DNA from: DATAGF01 sp963813355
GTDB taxonomy: Bacteria > Actinomycetota > Thermoleophilia > Miltoncostaeales > Miltoncostaeaceae
Reading direction: 5' to 3'
Assembly (NCBI GenBank): GCA_963813355.1
Contig: CAWEYS010000023.1
Coordinates: 124,001-188,000 of the forward strand
DNA length: 64,000 bases
Part shown: positions 50,897 through 58,788 of the stretch, piece by piece
How positions within the stretch are numbered: position 1 is the first letter of the stretch
Layout of the letters: the number at the start of each line of letters is the position of its first letter
The notes under the pieces: generated by a model
The model's database searches: none
The model's input: the letters and a program-made list of their open reading frames with translations, nothing else
Told to the model about the DNA's origin: nothing
Program-made: the position numbers and the translations under genes

Positions 50897-51325
50897 CTAC
50901 TCGAACCGCCGGCGATTCTCCCATATGTCGAGCCGCTCCTTCACCGAGTCGATCCAGTCGTCGAGCCCGGAGTGGAACACGAAGTCGTAGCTCCGCGTCT
51001 CCGTCAGCAGCCGCATGCGCGGCGCCTTTCCTCCGGGGAGCATCTCGCCCGGTCGGGCGGGATGGCGCTCGACGGCCGTGATGTCGGCGAAGTCTATCGA
51101 GAGGTTCTTGGCGAGGAGCAGCCGCTCCATGGGCGAGGGCGCGAAGGTGAGGCTGTCGTCGTGGAGCCGCAGGAGCCCGCCACGCGCCAGCCAGCCGTTG
51201 TTGAGCGACGCGATCGTCCGCCGGTGGCACCCCTCCTCAAGCTCGCGCGGCCCGTCGCGCGCCTCGACGAAGATGGCGTCCCAGCGGTCGGGGTCGTAGT
51301 CGTCCGGGCGTCGCGAGTCTGGCAA
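50897..51325 (-). CDS. GRAM/PH-like domain protein, paralogue 1
   Basis: A 142-residue protein with the same layout as its neighbour: NNGWLARGGLLRLHDDSLTF, IDFADITAVERHPARPGEML, GGKAPRMRLLTETRSYDFV and GLDDWIDSVKERLD. Shared positions (NGWLAR, ERxPxxPGxMxxGGxxPRM, LDxWID) show a tandem duplication. GRAM domains bind phosphoinositides in eukaryotes; in bacteria the role is unknown. 25 bp separate the genes, so they are one transcript. Confidence 0.65.
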   Translation of the reverse strand: MPDSRRPDDYDPDRWDAIFVEARDGPRELEEGCHRRTIASLNNGWLARGGLLRLHDDSLTFAPSPMERLLLAKNLSIDFADITAVERHPARPGEMLPGGKAPRMRLLTETRSYDFVFHSGLDDWIDSVKERLDIWENRRRFE

Positions 51326-51397
51326 CGGTCACCGCCGCGGCGGGTCAGGGTGAGCTGACGATACACCCCGGTTCCGTCCGAGCGCGCCGCTAGCGTC

Positions 51398-51868
51398 TTG
51401 TGGCGATTGGGCAAGCCGCACCACGGGGCTCTCCTGGATTCCTACGCCGACTGGCTCGCCGACTTCCGCCGCCGCCTGGCCCTGCACGACGCGGGGGTCA
51501 ACGCCCTCGCCCGCGACATCGCCGAGCGGACGCCGTGGACCGTCCGCGCGGCCGGCAGCCGGCGGTTCCGCCGGCCGCCCGTGAGGGCCGGCCGCCCGCC
51601 GGACGTCTTCTGCGAGGTCCGCCCCGGCAGCGCCATCTGCTTCGAGGTCGAGCTGCCCGAGACGCTGGTGCGGCGGCCGACCATGAACCGGCTGCGCGCG
51701 CTCAGCGACGACGCGGACGTCGAGCCGCGGGTCGTCCTCGTGGGCGCGCCCGAGGAGCACGAGCGCCAGATCGCCGAGACCGAGCGGATGCTGCGGCGCG
51801 CCGGCCTCCCGGTGAGGGTCGCCGCCATCGCGCCGGCCGACGAGACCATCACGGGGGCCGACTGGTAG
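51398..51868 (+). CDS. hypothetical protein, possible nuclease-like fold
   Basis: A 156-residue protein starting at TTG 51398 (TAGCGT -10 at 51391-51396 is directly before it). RPPDVFCEVRPGSAICFEVEL resembles the D-x(n)-ExK core of restriction-endonuclease-like folds, but the lysine is replaced (FEVEL), so activity is doubtful. PRVVLVGAPEEHERQIAETE and VRVAAIAPADETITGADW add an alpha/beta second half. No family is recognised. It diverges from the GRAM-like pair. Confidence 0.5.
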   Translation: MWRLGKPHHGALLDSYADWLADFRRRLALHDAGVNALARDIAERTPWTVRAAGSRRFRRPPVRAGRPPDVFCEVRPGSAICFEVELPETLVRRPTMNRLRALSDDADVEPRVVLVGAPEEHERQIAETERMLRRAGLPVRVAAIAPADETITGADW

Positions 51869-51973
51869 GGGGTCCGACCGGTGACGGGACGGCCGTTCCC
51901 TTCCCCCTCGGCCGCCCGCACCGCCCGAAGCTCCGGGGCGCCGGTCGGGCGGCGCCCCGGGTACTCCGCTCCG

Positions 51974-54064
51974 TCAGTCCAGGAACGGGATGATCAGGAG
52001 CGCCACGATGTTGGCGACCTTGATCATCGGGTTGATGGCGGGACCCGCCGTGTCCTTGTAGGGGTCCCCCACCGTGTCGCCGGTCACCGCGGCCTTGTGG
52101 GCTTCCGAGCCCTTTCCGCCGTAGTGGCCGTCCTCGATCAGCTTCTTGGCGTTGTCCCACGCGCCTCCGCCGGAGGTCATGGAGATCGCCACGAAGATGC
52201 CGGTGACGATCACGCCGAGCAGCAGCCCCCCGAGCATCTCGCGGCCGTTGTTCACGCCGAAGATGAACGCGGTGACGATCGGGAACAGGATCGGGATCGC
52301 CGCGGGGATGAGCATCTCCCGCTGCGCCGAGGCGGTCACGATGCGCACGCAGCGGGCGTAGTCGGGCCGCTCGGTCCCCTCCATGATCCCGGGCTTCTCG
52401 CGGAACTGGCGCCGGACCTCCTCGACCACCTGGCCGCCCGCCCTGCCGACGGCCTCCATGGCGAACGAGGCGAAGAGGAACGGCATCATGCCGCCGATGA
52501 AGAGCCCCACCACGATGAAGGGGTTCTCGAGGTTGAAGTTGACCACGACGGTGCTGCCGGCCTCCTCCAGGGTGGAGCGCAGCTCCTCCACGTAGGAGAC
52601 GAACAGCACGACCGCCGCCAGGCCGGCCGAGCCGATCGCGTACCCCTTCGTCACGGCCTTGGTCGTGTTGCCGACCGCGTCGAGCGGGTCGGTGATGGCG
52701 CGGACGCCCTCGGGCAGCTCCGCCATCTCGGCGATGCCGCCGGCGTTGTCGGTGATCGGCCCGAACGCGTCGAGCGCGACCACGACGCCCGTCAGGGAGA
52801 GCATCGCCATGACCGAGACGCCGATGCCGTAGTAGCCGCCCAGCTCGTAGGTCGCGGCGATCGCGCCGCCGATGACGATGATCGGCCAGGCGGTGGCCTT
52901 CAGGCCCACGGCCAGGCCGGCGATGATGTTGGTCGCGTGGCCGGTCTCGGACGCCCGGGCGATCTTCTTGACCGGCGGCCAGAGCGTGCCGGTGAAGTAC
53001 TCGGTGATCGCCACGAGGGCGATCGTCACGCCGATGCCGATGACCGCGCACCAGAAGTAGTCCAGCCACTCGCCGGCGCCCGGCACGACGTCCTCGACCC
53101 CGTTGAGCAGCCAGTAGGTCACCGGGAGGAAGCCCGCGATCGACAGGATCGCGGCGACGCCGAGGCCCGTGTAGAGGGCCGCCGTGACCGAGCCGTTCGG
53201 CCCGACGCGGACGAACCACGTCCCGATGATCGACGTGATGATCGAGACGCCGCCGATGGCCAGCGGGTAGATGAGGGCGTTGGCGAAGTCGGCGAGGAAC
53301 AGCGAGCCGAGGAACATCACGGCCACCGTGGTGACCGCGTAGGTCTCGAAGAGGTCGGCGGCCATGCCGGCGCAGTCGCCGACGTTGTCGCCGACGTTGT
53401 CGGCGATCACCGCCGGGTTGCGCGGGTCGTCCTCGGGGATCCCGGCCTCGACCTTGCCCACCAGGTCGGCTCCGACGTCGGCGCCCTTGGTGAAGATGCC
53501 GCCGCCGAGCCGCGCGAAGACGCTGATGAGGCTGCCGCCGAAGGCGAGGCCGACCAGCGGCTCGACGTCGTTGGCGTCCTCGCCGAGGATCAGGAAGTAG
53601 CCGGCCACCGCGACCAGGCCGAGGCCCACCACGAGCAGCCCGGTGACCGCGCCGCCCTTGAAGGCGATGCCGAGCGCCGGCCCGAGGCCCTTCTTCGCCG
53701 CCTCGGCGGTCCGCACGTTGGCGCGCACCGAGACGTTCATGCCGATGAAGCCGGCCGCCGCCGAGGCGACGGCGCCGATCAGGAAGCCGATGGCGGCCTT
53801 CCAGCCGAGGAGGTCGAGTTCGACCGCCTCCCCGAGGAACCCGATGATGAGGAAGAGCGCCGCGGCGACGCCCGCGATGATCGTGTACTGGCGCGTCAGG
53901 TACGCCTGCGCGCCCTCCTGGATGGCCGCGGCGATGCTGCGCATCCGCTCGTCGCCCGCCGGCTGCCGCAGCAGGTAGACCGTGAGCCCGACGCCGTACG
54001 CGACGGCCACCAGGCCGAGGACGACCGCCAGCCATGTTGTGTTGTCCGACAGGAAGTCGGCCAA
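51974..54064 (-). CDS. hppA: membrane-bound proton-translocating pyrophosphatase, K+-independent type
   Basis: Integral membrane pump of 696 residues with about 16 helices that uses PPi to move protons. KGADVGADLVGKVEAGIPED with DNVGDNVGDCAGMAADLFE holds the substrate site, ITDNAGGIAEMAELP is the second conserved block, and GDTVGDPYKDTAGPAINPMIK the third. The segment GNTTKAVTKGYAIGSAG has lysine where K+-dependent enzymes have alanine (GNTTAA), which assigns the K+-independent class. TTG 54064 has a GGAGG RBS. Terminators flank it. Confidence 0.94.
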   Translation of the reverse strand: MADFLSDNTTWLAVVLGLVAVAYGVGLTVYLLRQPAGDERMRSIAAAIQEGAQAYLTRQYTIIAGVAAALFLIIGFLGEAVELDLLGWKAAIGFLIGAVASAAAGFIGMNVSVRANVRTAEAAKKGLGPALGIAFKGGAVTGLLVVGLGLVAVAGYFLILGEDANDVEPLVGLAFGGSLISVFARLGGGIFTKGADVGADLVGKVEAGIPEDDPRNPAVIADNVGDNVGDCAGMAADLFETYAVTTVAVMFLGSLFLADFANALIYPLAIGGVSIITSIIGTWFVRVGPNGSVTAALYTGLGVAAILSIAGFLPVTYWLLNGVEDVVPGAGEWLDYFWCAVIGIGVTIALVAITEYFTGTLWPPVKKIARASETGHATNIIAGLAVGLKATAWPIIVIGGAIAATYELGGYYGIGVSVMAMLSLTGVVVALDAFGPITDNAGGIAEMAELPEGVRAITDPLDAVGNTTKAVTKGYAIGSAGLAAVVLFVSYVEELRSTLEEAGSTVVVNFNLENPFIVVGLFIGGMMPFLFASFAMEAVGRAGGQVVEEVRRQFREKPGIMEGTERPDYARCVRIVTASAQREMLIPAAIPILFPIVTAFIFGVNNGREMLGGLLLGVIVTGIFVAISMTSGGGAWDNAKKLIEDGHYGGKGSEAHKAAVTGDTVGDPYKDTAGPAINPMIKVANIVALLIIPFLD

Positions 54065-54191
54065 GTGCTCCCTCCGAGATCGGGTTCACTGCGAGCCTTC
54101 GCTCTGCCCGATCGGGAGAGCGCGACGGGGTGCAGGATCTGGCGGAGATCCCCGAGGGGGACGCCGATCCGGCGGCGATTTCTACCACACG

Positions 54192-54214
54192 GGACGGGCC
54201 CTCGTGTCCCGTCC
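54192..54214 (-). terminator. hairpin between the carboxylate-amine ligase operon and hppA
   Basis: GGACGGG (54192-54198) pairs with CCCGTCC (54208-54214) over a 9-base loop, just after the stop of the DUF1844-like gene on the minus strand. No U-tract. Confidence 0.45.
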
Positions 54215-54224
54215 GAACGGGGGG

Positions 54225-54689
54225 TCAGGTCTCCGGGTCGCCCGTCCGGCGGGTTCCCGGCGGCACCCAGAGGCGGCTCGCCGGGTCGTCTGCGGGCGCG
54301 CTCGCCGGGGGTGGCGGGGGCTCGGGGGCGGGCGCCTCGGCGGCCTCCGCGCCGCCGCCCTCGGGCGGCGTCTCGACGAGGCGGGCGTAGGCCATCTGGA
54401 GCATCGCCAGCGGCTCCCGGAACGGGCGGGCCTGGGCGGCGCCGAGCTCCCGGTCGGCCACCTCGATCAGCGCGCGCAGGGTCTCGATGGCCTGGCGCGC
54501 CTGGGCCAGGTCGCGCGCGCTCTCGCCGGCCGGCCCGAGGCCCAGGCGGACACCGGCCATGTCGGTGAAGGTCGCCATGGTCTGCAGCAGCAGGTCGCGC
54601 ACCGGCGTGCGCGCGAGCTGCTCGGCGAAGGCGGCGGCCAGCTCCTCGGGGGTGAGCTCGGGCGGCGGTCCGGGGCCCTCGGTGCTCAC
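54225..54689 (-). CDS. DUF1844-like hypothetical protein
   Basis: A 154-residue protein from GTG 54689, overlapping the ligase stop by 4 bp. TPEELAAAFAEQLARTPVRD, LLQTMATFTDMAGVRLGL and ARQAIETLRALIEVADRELG resemble DUF1844 proteins, which are small helical proteins of unknown function often found by translation genes. The last 45 residues are a Pro/Ala-rich low-complexity tail. Confidence 0.6.
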   Translation of the reverse strand: MSTEGPGPPPELTPEELAAAFAEQLARTPVRDLLLQTMATFTDMAGVRLGLGPAGESARDLAQARQAIETLRALIEVADRELGAAQARPFREPLAMLQMAYARLVETPPEGGGAEAAEAPAPEPPPPPASAPADDPASRLWVPPGTRRTGDPET

Positions 54690-55885
54690 GCCGCCCCCGC
54701 GGCCGCCATCTCGAGCGCCTCCCCGGCCGACCGGCGGGTGCGCTCCACCACCTCGGCGTGCATGGCCCGCACGTCGCCGAGCTCCTCCAGGCGCGCGATC
54801 TGGCGCATCGCGCCGTTGCCGCGCGCGAGCATCGCGGGGACCCCGGCGAGGAACGGCCCGAGGCCGAGCGCGTCGTGCACCGGCGCCGTCCGCTCGAGCA
54901 GCGCCTCGATCGCGGCCGTCGTGTGCCGCTCGACCCCCCGGTCGAGGTCGATCAGGCGCCCCTCGAGGCCGTGCCGCTGGGCGCGCCAGATGTTCTCGTC
55001 GATGAGCCCGCGGGCGTGGGCGGGCAGGGGGCGGCCGGCGTCGGCCTCTGCGGCGAAGCCCGCGATGCAGGCCAGCATCAGCGCCGCCACGGCGAGGGCC
55101 TCGCCCATCTCGGTCTGGCCGTCGCAGATCCGCACCTCGACGGTGCCGAAGGTGTGGTGGGGGCGCACGCTCCACCAGATCTGGGTGCTCTCGACGATCG
55201 AGTTGGTGCGCTGGAGCAGCTCCACGAACCGTGCGTAGTCGTCCCAGCCCGCGTAGGCGTCGGGGACGCCGCAGCGCGGGAAGCTCTTGGTGAACGTCTG
55301 CACGCGGGTGGAGTGGAGCCGCGTCGGGCGGCCGAGGAACACGGCGCTGTTCGCCGACAGCGCCAGCAGCTCCGGCAGGACGCTGCGCATCGCGGTCGAG
55401 ACGGCCACGGCCCGGTCCGCGCCGCGCACGCCCGCGTGCAGGTGCAGCGACCAGGTGTTGTTCGTCCACGCCACGTACCCGAGCTCCTCGTCCAGGCGCC
55501 GGTAGTGGGGCGTATCGATGATGCGCTGCTCCGTCCAGGGGCTGAACGGGTGGACCCCCGAGATGCCCAGCGACAGGCCCAGGCGGTCGGCGAGCGCCAG
55601 GGTCGCGAGGCGCCCCTCCACCAGCTCCCGCGCCGCGTCGGCGAACGTGAGGTGGCGGCGGGTGCGGTACTCGATCTCGGACGCGATCAGCTCGCCCGCC
55701 AGGCGGTCGCGGAGCGGCTCGTCGGCCGCCGCCATCAGGTCCTCGTAGCGGTTGGTCAGCGCGAGGGTGGCCGGGTCGAGGAGCTGGTACTCCTCCTCGA
55801 TGCCCACCGTGAAGTCGACCGACTCGTCGAAGCGCTCGCGGACGCCGTCGAGGATGCCGCCTGCTGGGACGGAGCCGTCAGCCAT
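54686..55885 (-). CDS. carboxylate-amine ligase, YbdK/GCS2 (glutamate-cysteine ligase) family
   Basis: A 399-residue ATP-dependent ligase of the GCS2 family. FTVGIEEEYQLLDPATL at the N-terminus, the EIEYRTRRHLTFADA segment, NNTWSLHLHAGVRGADRAV and VEVRICDGQTEMGEALAV are family hallmarks. YbdK from E. coli has weak gamma-glutamylcysteine activity; in actinomycetes related EgtA makes gamma-glutamylcysteine for ergothioneine, but EgtA is a different branch, so the substrate remains open. ATG 55885. Confidence 0.85.
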   Translation of the reverse strand: MADGSVPAGGILDGVRERFDESVDFTVGIEEEYQLLDPATLALTNRYEDLMAAADEPLRDRLAGELIASEIEYRTRRHLTFADAARELVEGRLATLALADRLGLSLGISGVHPFSPWTEQRIIDTPHYRRLDEELGYVAWTNNTWSLHLHAGVRGADRAVAVSTAMRSVLPELLALSANSAVFLGRPTRLHSTRVQTFTKSFPRCGVPDAYAGWDDYARFVELLQRTNSIVESTQIWWSVRPHHTFGTVEVRICDGQTEMGEALAVAALMLACIAGFAAEADAGRPLPAHARGLIDENIWRAQRHGLEGRLIDLDRGVERHTTAAIEALLERTAPVHDALGLGPFLAGVPAMLARGNGAMRQIARLEELGDVRAMHAEVVERTRRSAGEALEMAAAGAA

Positions 55886-55942
55886 CCGGCGGCGAGTGTA
55901 GCAACGGCCCCGTCGCCCCCGACCGCCTGCTTGACTGGCTCC

Positions 55943-56665
55943 GTGGACGCCGACGCGACCCCCGTGCTGCGCGGCGAGCGGGTGGTGCTGCGGCCCGTCG
56001 CCGAGGCCGACCTGGCGACCCTGGCGGCCATCCTCCGCGAGCCCGAGGTCGCCGCCTGGTGGGGCGACTACACCGACGAGCGCGCGCGGGCGGAGCTGAC
56101 GACCGACCCCGGCTGGGCGATCGAGGTCGACGGCGCCGCGGCCGGGTGGCTCACCGTCACCGAGGAGACCGAGCCCGACTACCGGCACGTCGGCTTCGAC
56201 ATCTTCCTCGCCACGGCGGTCCGGGGCCGGGGCCTGGGGCGCGAGGCTCTGGGCCTGGCCGTGCGCCACTTCGCGGCGCGGGGCCACCACCGCTTCACGA
56301 TCGACCCCGCGCTCGCGAACGAGCGGGCGATCCGGTCCTACGCCGCGGTCGGGTTCCGGCCGGTCGGGGTCATGCGCGACTACGAGCGCGGCCGCGACGG
56401 CCGCTGGCACGACAACCTGCTCATGGACCTGCTGGTCCGGGACCTGGAGGCGCCGCCGGCTCCGCCTGCGGGAGGCGCCCCGCCGGTTGACCGTGCGGTC
56501 CGCGGCCAGCAGCACGCACCAGGAAGGCGCGGCTCCGGAGCAGCGCTCGGGTCGGCGGTGCTCAGGTCAGGTAGAAGTAGAGCGCGTAGAGGAGCTCGAC
56601 CGCGGGGCTCGACGTGTGGACGGTCACGTCCGAGGGCACCGTCAGCAGGGCGTCGGAGTAGTTGA
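55943..56665 (+). CDS. GNAT acetyltransferase of the AAC(6')-Ib-like type with odd C-terminal extension
   Basis: LRPVAEADLATLAAILREPE and AAWWGDYTDERARAEL begin the domain; HVGFDIFLATAVRGRGLGRE carries the acetyl-CoA loop and FTIDPALANERAIRSYAAVG the C-terminal motif, as in aminoglycoside 6'-acetyltransferases and RimJ/RimL-like enzymes. Family homology ends near NLLMDLLVRDLEA (about 56450). The frame then runs 70 more residues of Arg/Gly/Ser-rich sequence and overlaps the rex gene by 104 bp in the opposite direction. The true end is doubtful. TTG 55931 is a second possible start. Confidence 0.72.
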   Translation: MDADATPVLRGERVVLRPVAEADLATLAAILREPEVAAWWGDYTDERARAELTTDPGWAIEVDGAAAGWLTVTEETEPDYRHVGFDIFLATAVRGRGLGREALGLAVRHFAARGHHRFTIDPALANERAIRSYAAVGFRPVGVMRDYERGRDGRWHDNLLMDLLVRDLEAPPAPPAGGAPPVDRAVRGQQHAPGRRGSGAALGSAVLRSGRSRARRGARPRGSTCGRSRPRAPSAGRRSS

Positions 56666-57185
56666 AGATGATCTTCACCCCGGCCGCCACGAGGTCGTCG
56701 GCCACCGCTTGGGCGGCGTCTCCCGGGACGGCGAGCACGCCGACCATGACGCCGTCGTCGGCGACCACCGACGAGAGCTCGTCGTAGTGGCGCACCGCCA
56801 GGTCCCCCAGGCGCATGCCCACGCGGTTCGGGTCGACGTCGAAGATCGCGGAGATGCGGAAGCCGTGGTCGGCGAAGACGCCCGAGGTCGCGATGGCCTG
56901 GCCGAGGTTCCCCGCGCCGAAGAGGGCGATGTTGTGCTGCCCCGAGGTGCGCAGGATCTTGCGGATCTGCTCGATCAGCGAGTCGATGTCGTAGCCCACG
57001 CCCCGCTTGCCGAACTTGCCGAACCCCGACAGGTCGCGCCGGATCTGGGTCGGGTTGACGTTCGTGTACTCCGAGATGGCCTGCGAGGAGATGCTGCTCT
57101 TCCCCATCTTCTTGGCCTGCGTGAGCACCTGGAGATAGCGCGAGAGCCGCGCTGCGACGCCCAGCGTGAGACGGTCAGTGGCCAT
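56562..57185 (-). CDS. rex: redox-sensing transcriptional repressor Rex
   Basis: NADH/NAD+-sensing dimeric repressor of 207 residues. The winged-helix domain shows AARLSRYLQVLTQAKKMGK, SSQAISEYTNVNPTQIRRDL and SGFGKFGKRGVGYD, all standard in Rex; the Rossmann domain has IALFGAGNLGQAI and IFDVDPNRVG. It usually controls respiration and fermentation genes and often itself. The ATG has an RBS GAGGAG upstream. Confidence 0.93.
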   Translation of the reverse strand: MATDRLTLGVAARLSRYLQVLTQAKKMGKSSISSQAISEYTNVNPTQIRRDLSGFGKFGKRGVGYDIDSLIEQIRKILRTSGQHNIALFGAGNLGQAIATSGVFADHGFRISAIFDVDPNRVGMRLGDLAVRHYDELSSVVADDGVMVGVLAVPGDAAQAVADDLVAAGVKIIFNYSDALLTVPSDVTVHTSSPAVELLYALYFYLT

Positions 57186-57210
57186 CGCCCGGAAGCTCCT
57201 CGCCCGTACT

Positions 57211-57229
57211 TTGTGACATCTTGCATCAA
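57211..57229. promoter_or_regulatory. degenerate Rex box upstream of rex
   Basis: TTGTGACATCTTGCATCAA lies 26 bp before the rex ATG. The left half TTGTGA is a perfect Rex half-site; the right half only loosely matches TCACAA and is one base off in spacing. A candidate autoregulatory site of low confidence. Confidence 0.3.
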
Positions 57230-57288
57230 GTTACGGCCGCGACGCGGGCGCCGCAAGTGCCGAGCGGCACAAAGTTTGCGTAAGCCGC

Positions 57289-58704
57289 TCAGGCGGCCGC
57301 GAGGAGCCGGGCGCGGTCGAGCTTGCCCGAGGCGTGGCGTGGGAGGGCGTCCGTGAGCACGACCCGGCGCGGCGCGAGGGCCGGCGCCAGCCGGCGGGCG
57401 ACGTGGCGGCGCAGCTCGCGCGCCAGCCGTGGGCACGCGCCCGCGCCGGCGGCCGGCACGACGAACGCCGCCGGGCGCACCAGGCCCCCCATCTGGGGCG
57501 TTCCGATCACTGCCGCCTCGGCAACCCGCGGGTCCTCGGCCAGCGCCCGCTCGATGTCGGCCGGGCTGACCAGCAGGCCATCGACCTTGAAGAGCTCGTC
57601 GGCGCGGCCGAGGTGGTGGAGCGCGCCGGCGCGGCGGACGACCACGTCCTCGGTGCGGAGCCAGGGCCCCATGCGCAGCCGCCGGGTGAGGTCGTCCCTG
57701 CGCCAGTAGCCGACGGCGGCCGCGGGCGTCCGCACCCACATCAGGCCCGGCGCGCCGTCCGGCAGCGGCCCGCCCGCGCCGTCGGCGACCCGCACGTCGA
57801 CGCCCGGCGTGACGCGGGCGAACCCGGGCGACCCCGGGCGGCTCGACAGGGTGATGTCCCCGCACTCCGACGAGCCGAGGCCGTCCACGAGCGGGGGCCC
57901 GCCCGCGGCGGCGAGGCGGGCGGCGGCGCCGGGCCCGAGCCGGTCGCCCGACGAGATGCCCAGCCGCACCGAGGCGAGGCGGGCGGCCTCGGAGGGCCGG
58001 CGCTCGAGCACGGCCGCCATCTGGAGCCACAGCGTGGGCACGGCGGCGAGGACCGTCACCCCGTGCGCGTCGGCGGCGGCCAGCGCCCGGCGCGCGGACG
58101 GCGGGCGCGCCGAGAGCACGGCCGTGGCCCCCGCGGCCAGCGGCCGCACCAGGCCGATGAAGAAGCCCAGGGCGCTCGCGGTGCGCGCGGCCGCGTGGCA
58201 GCGGTCCCCCGGCCCGGCGCAGGCGAGGTCGCGCAGGAAGCTGGGCGCGGTCGCGCCGAGCGCGCCGTGGGTGTGGGCCACGCCCTTCGGGCGGCCGGTG
58301 GTGCCGGAGGTGTAGACGAGGCAGGCGAGGTCGTCGGCGGCGGCGGGCTCGACCGGCTCCGGCGTGCCGTCCAGGAGGTCGTCGGACACGACGGCCGCCG
58401 GCGCGCAGTCCGCGAGCACGGCGCGCAGGCGCTCCGGCGCGGTGCCCGGGTCGAGGGGGACCGCGATCGCCCCGAGGCGAAGCGCGCCGAGCAGCGCCTG
58501 AGCCGAGCGCCTGCCGTCTGGGACCACGACGGCCACGCGGTCGCCCCGGCGCACGCCGCGGGCGCGGAGGGTTCCGGCCGCGCGGGCGGCCGCCTGCGAG
58601 AGCTCGGCGAAGGACCAGGCGCCGGCGTCGTCCACGACGGCGGGCGCCTCGCCCCGGCCGAGCCGGTGATGTCGCTCCACGAGCGCGTCGACGAGATTCG
58701 CCAC
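57289..58704 (-). CDS. AMP-dependent acyl/aryl-CoA ligase-like enzyme
   Basis: An ANL-superfamily enzyme of 471 residues, shorter than the usual 500-550. ATP-binding P-loop YTSGTTGRPKGVAHTH, the A5-like DGLGSSECGDI, A7 LRTEDVVVRRAG, A8 GRADELFKVDGLLVSPADIE and the A10 lysine in ASGKLDRARL are all present, so it should adenylate a carboxylic acid. The overall pattern (SSECGD and the short N-terminal part) is nearest to benzoate/4-chlorobenzoate CoA ligases. Substrate unknown. It stands alone upstream of rex. Confidence 0.82.
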   Translation of the reverse strand: MANLVDALVERHHRLGRGEAPAVVDDAGAWSFAELSQAAARAAGTLRARGVRRGDRVAVVVPDGRRSAQALLGALRLGAIAVPLDPGTAPERLRAVLADCAPAAVVSDDLLDGTPEPVEPAAADDLACLVYTSGTTGRPKGVAHTHGALGATAPSFLRDLACAGPGDRCHAAARTASALGFFIGLVRPLAAGATAVLSARPPSARRALAAADAHGVTVLAAVPTLWLQMAAVLERRPSEAARLASVRLGISSGDRLGPGAAARLAAAGGPPLVDGLGSSECGDITLSSRPGSPGFARVTPGVDVRVADGAGGPLPDGAPGLMWVRTPAAAVGYWRRDDLTRRLRMGPWLRTEDVVVRRAGALHHLGRADELFKVDGLLVSPADIERALAEDPRVAEAAVIGTPQMGGLVRPAAFVVPAAGAGACPRLARELRRHVARRLAPALAPRRVVLTDALPRHASGKLDRARLLAAA

Positions 58705-58788
58705 GGCGCGATCGTCCTGGCGGGCCGCCGGGCCGGGCCAGCCCCCCTAGGGCTCGATCGGCCACACCCTCGGCGGGCGGGCGCGGCG

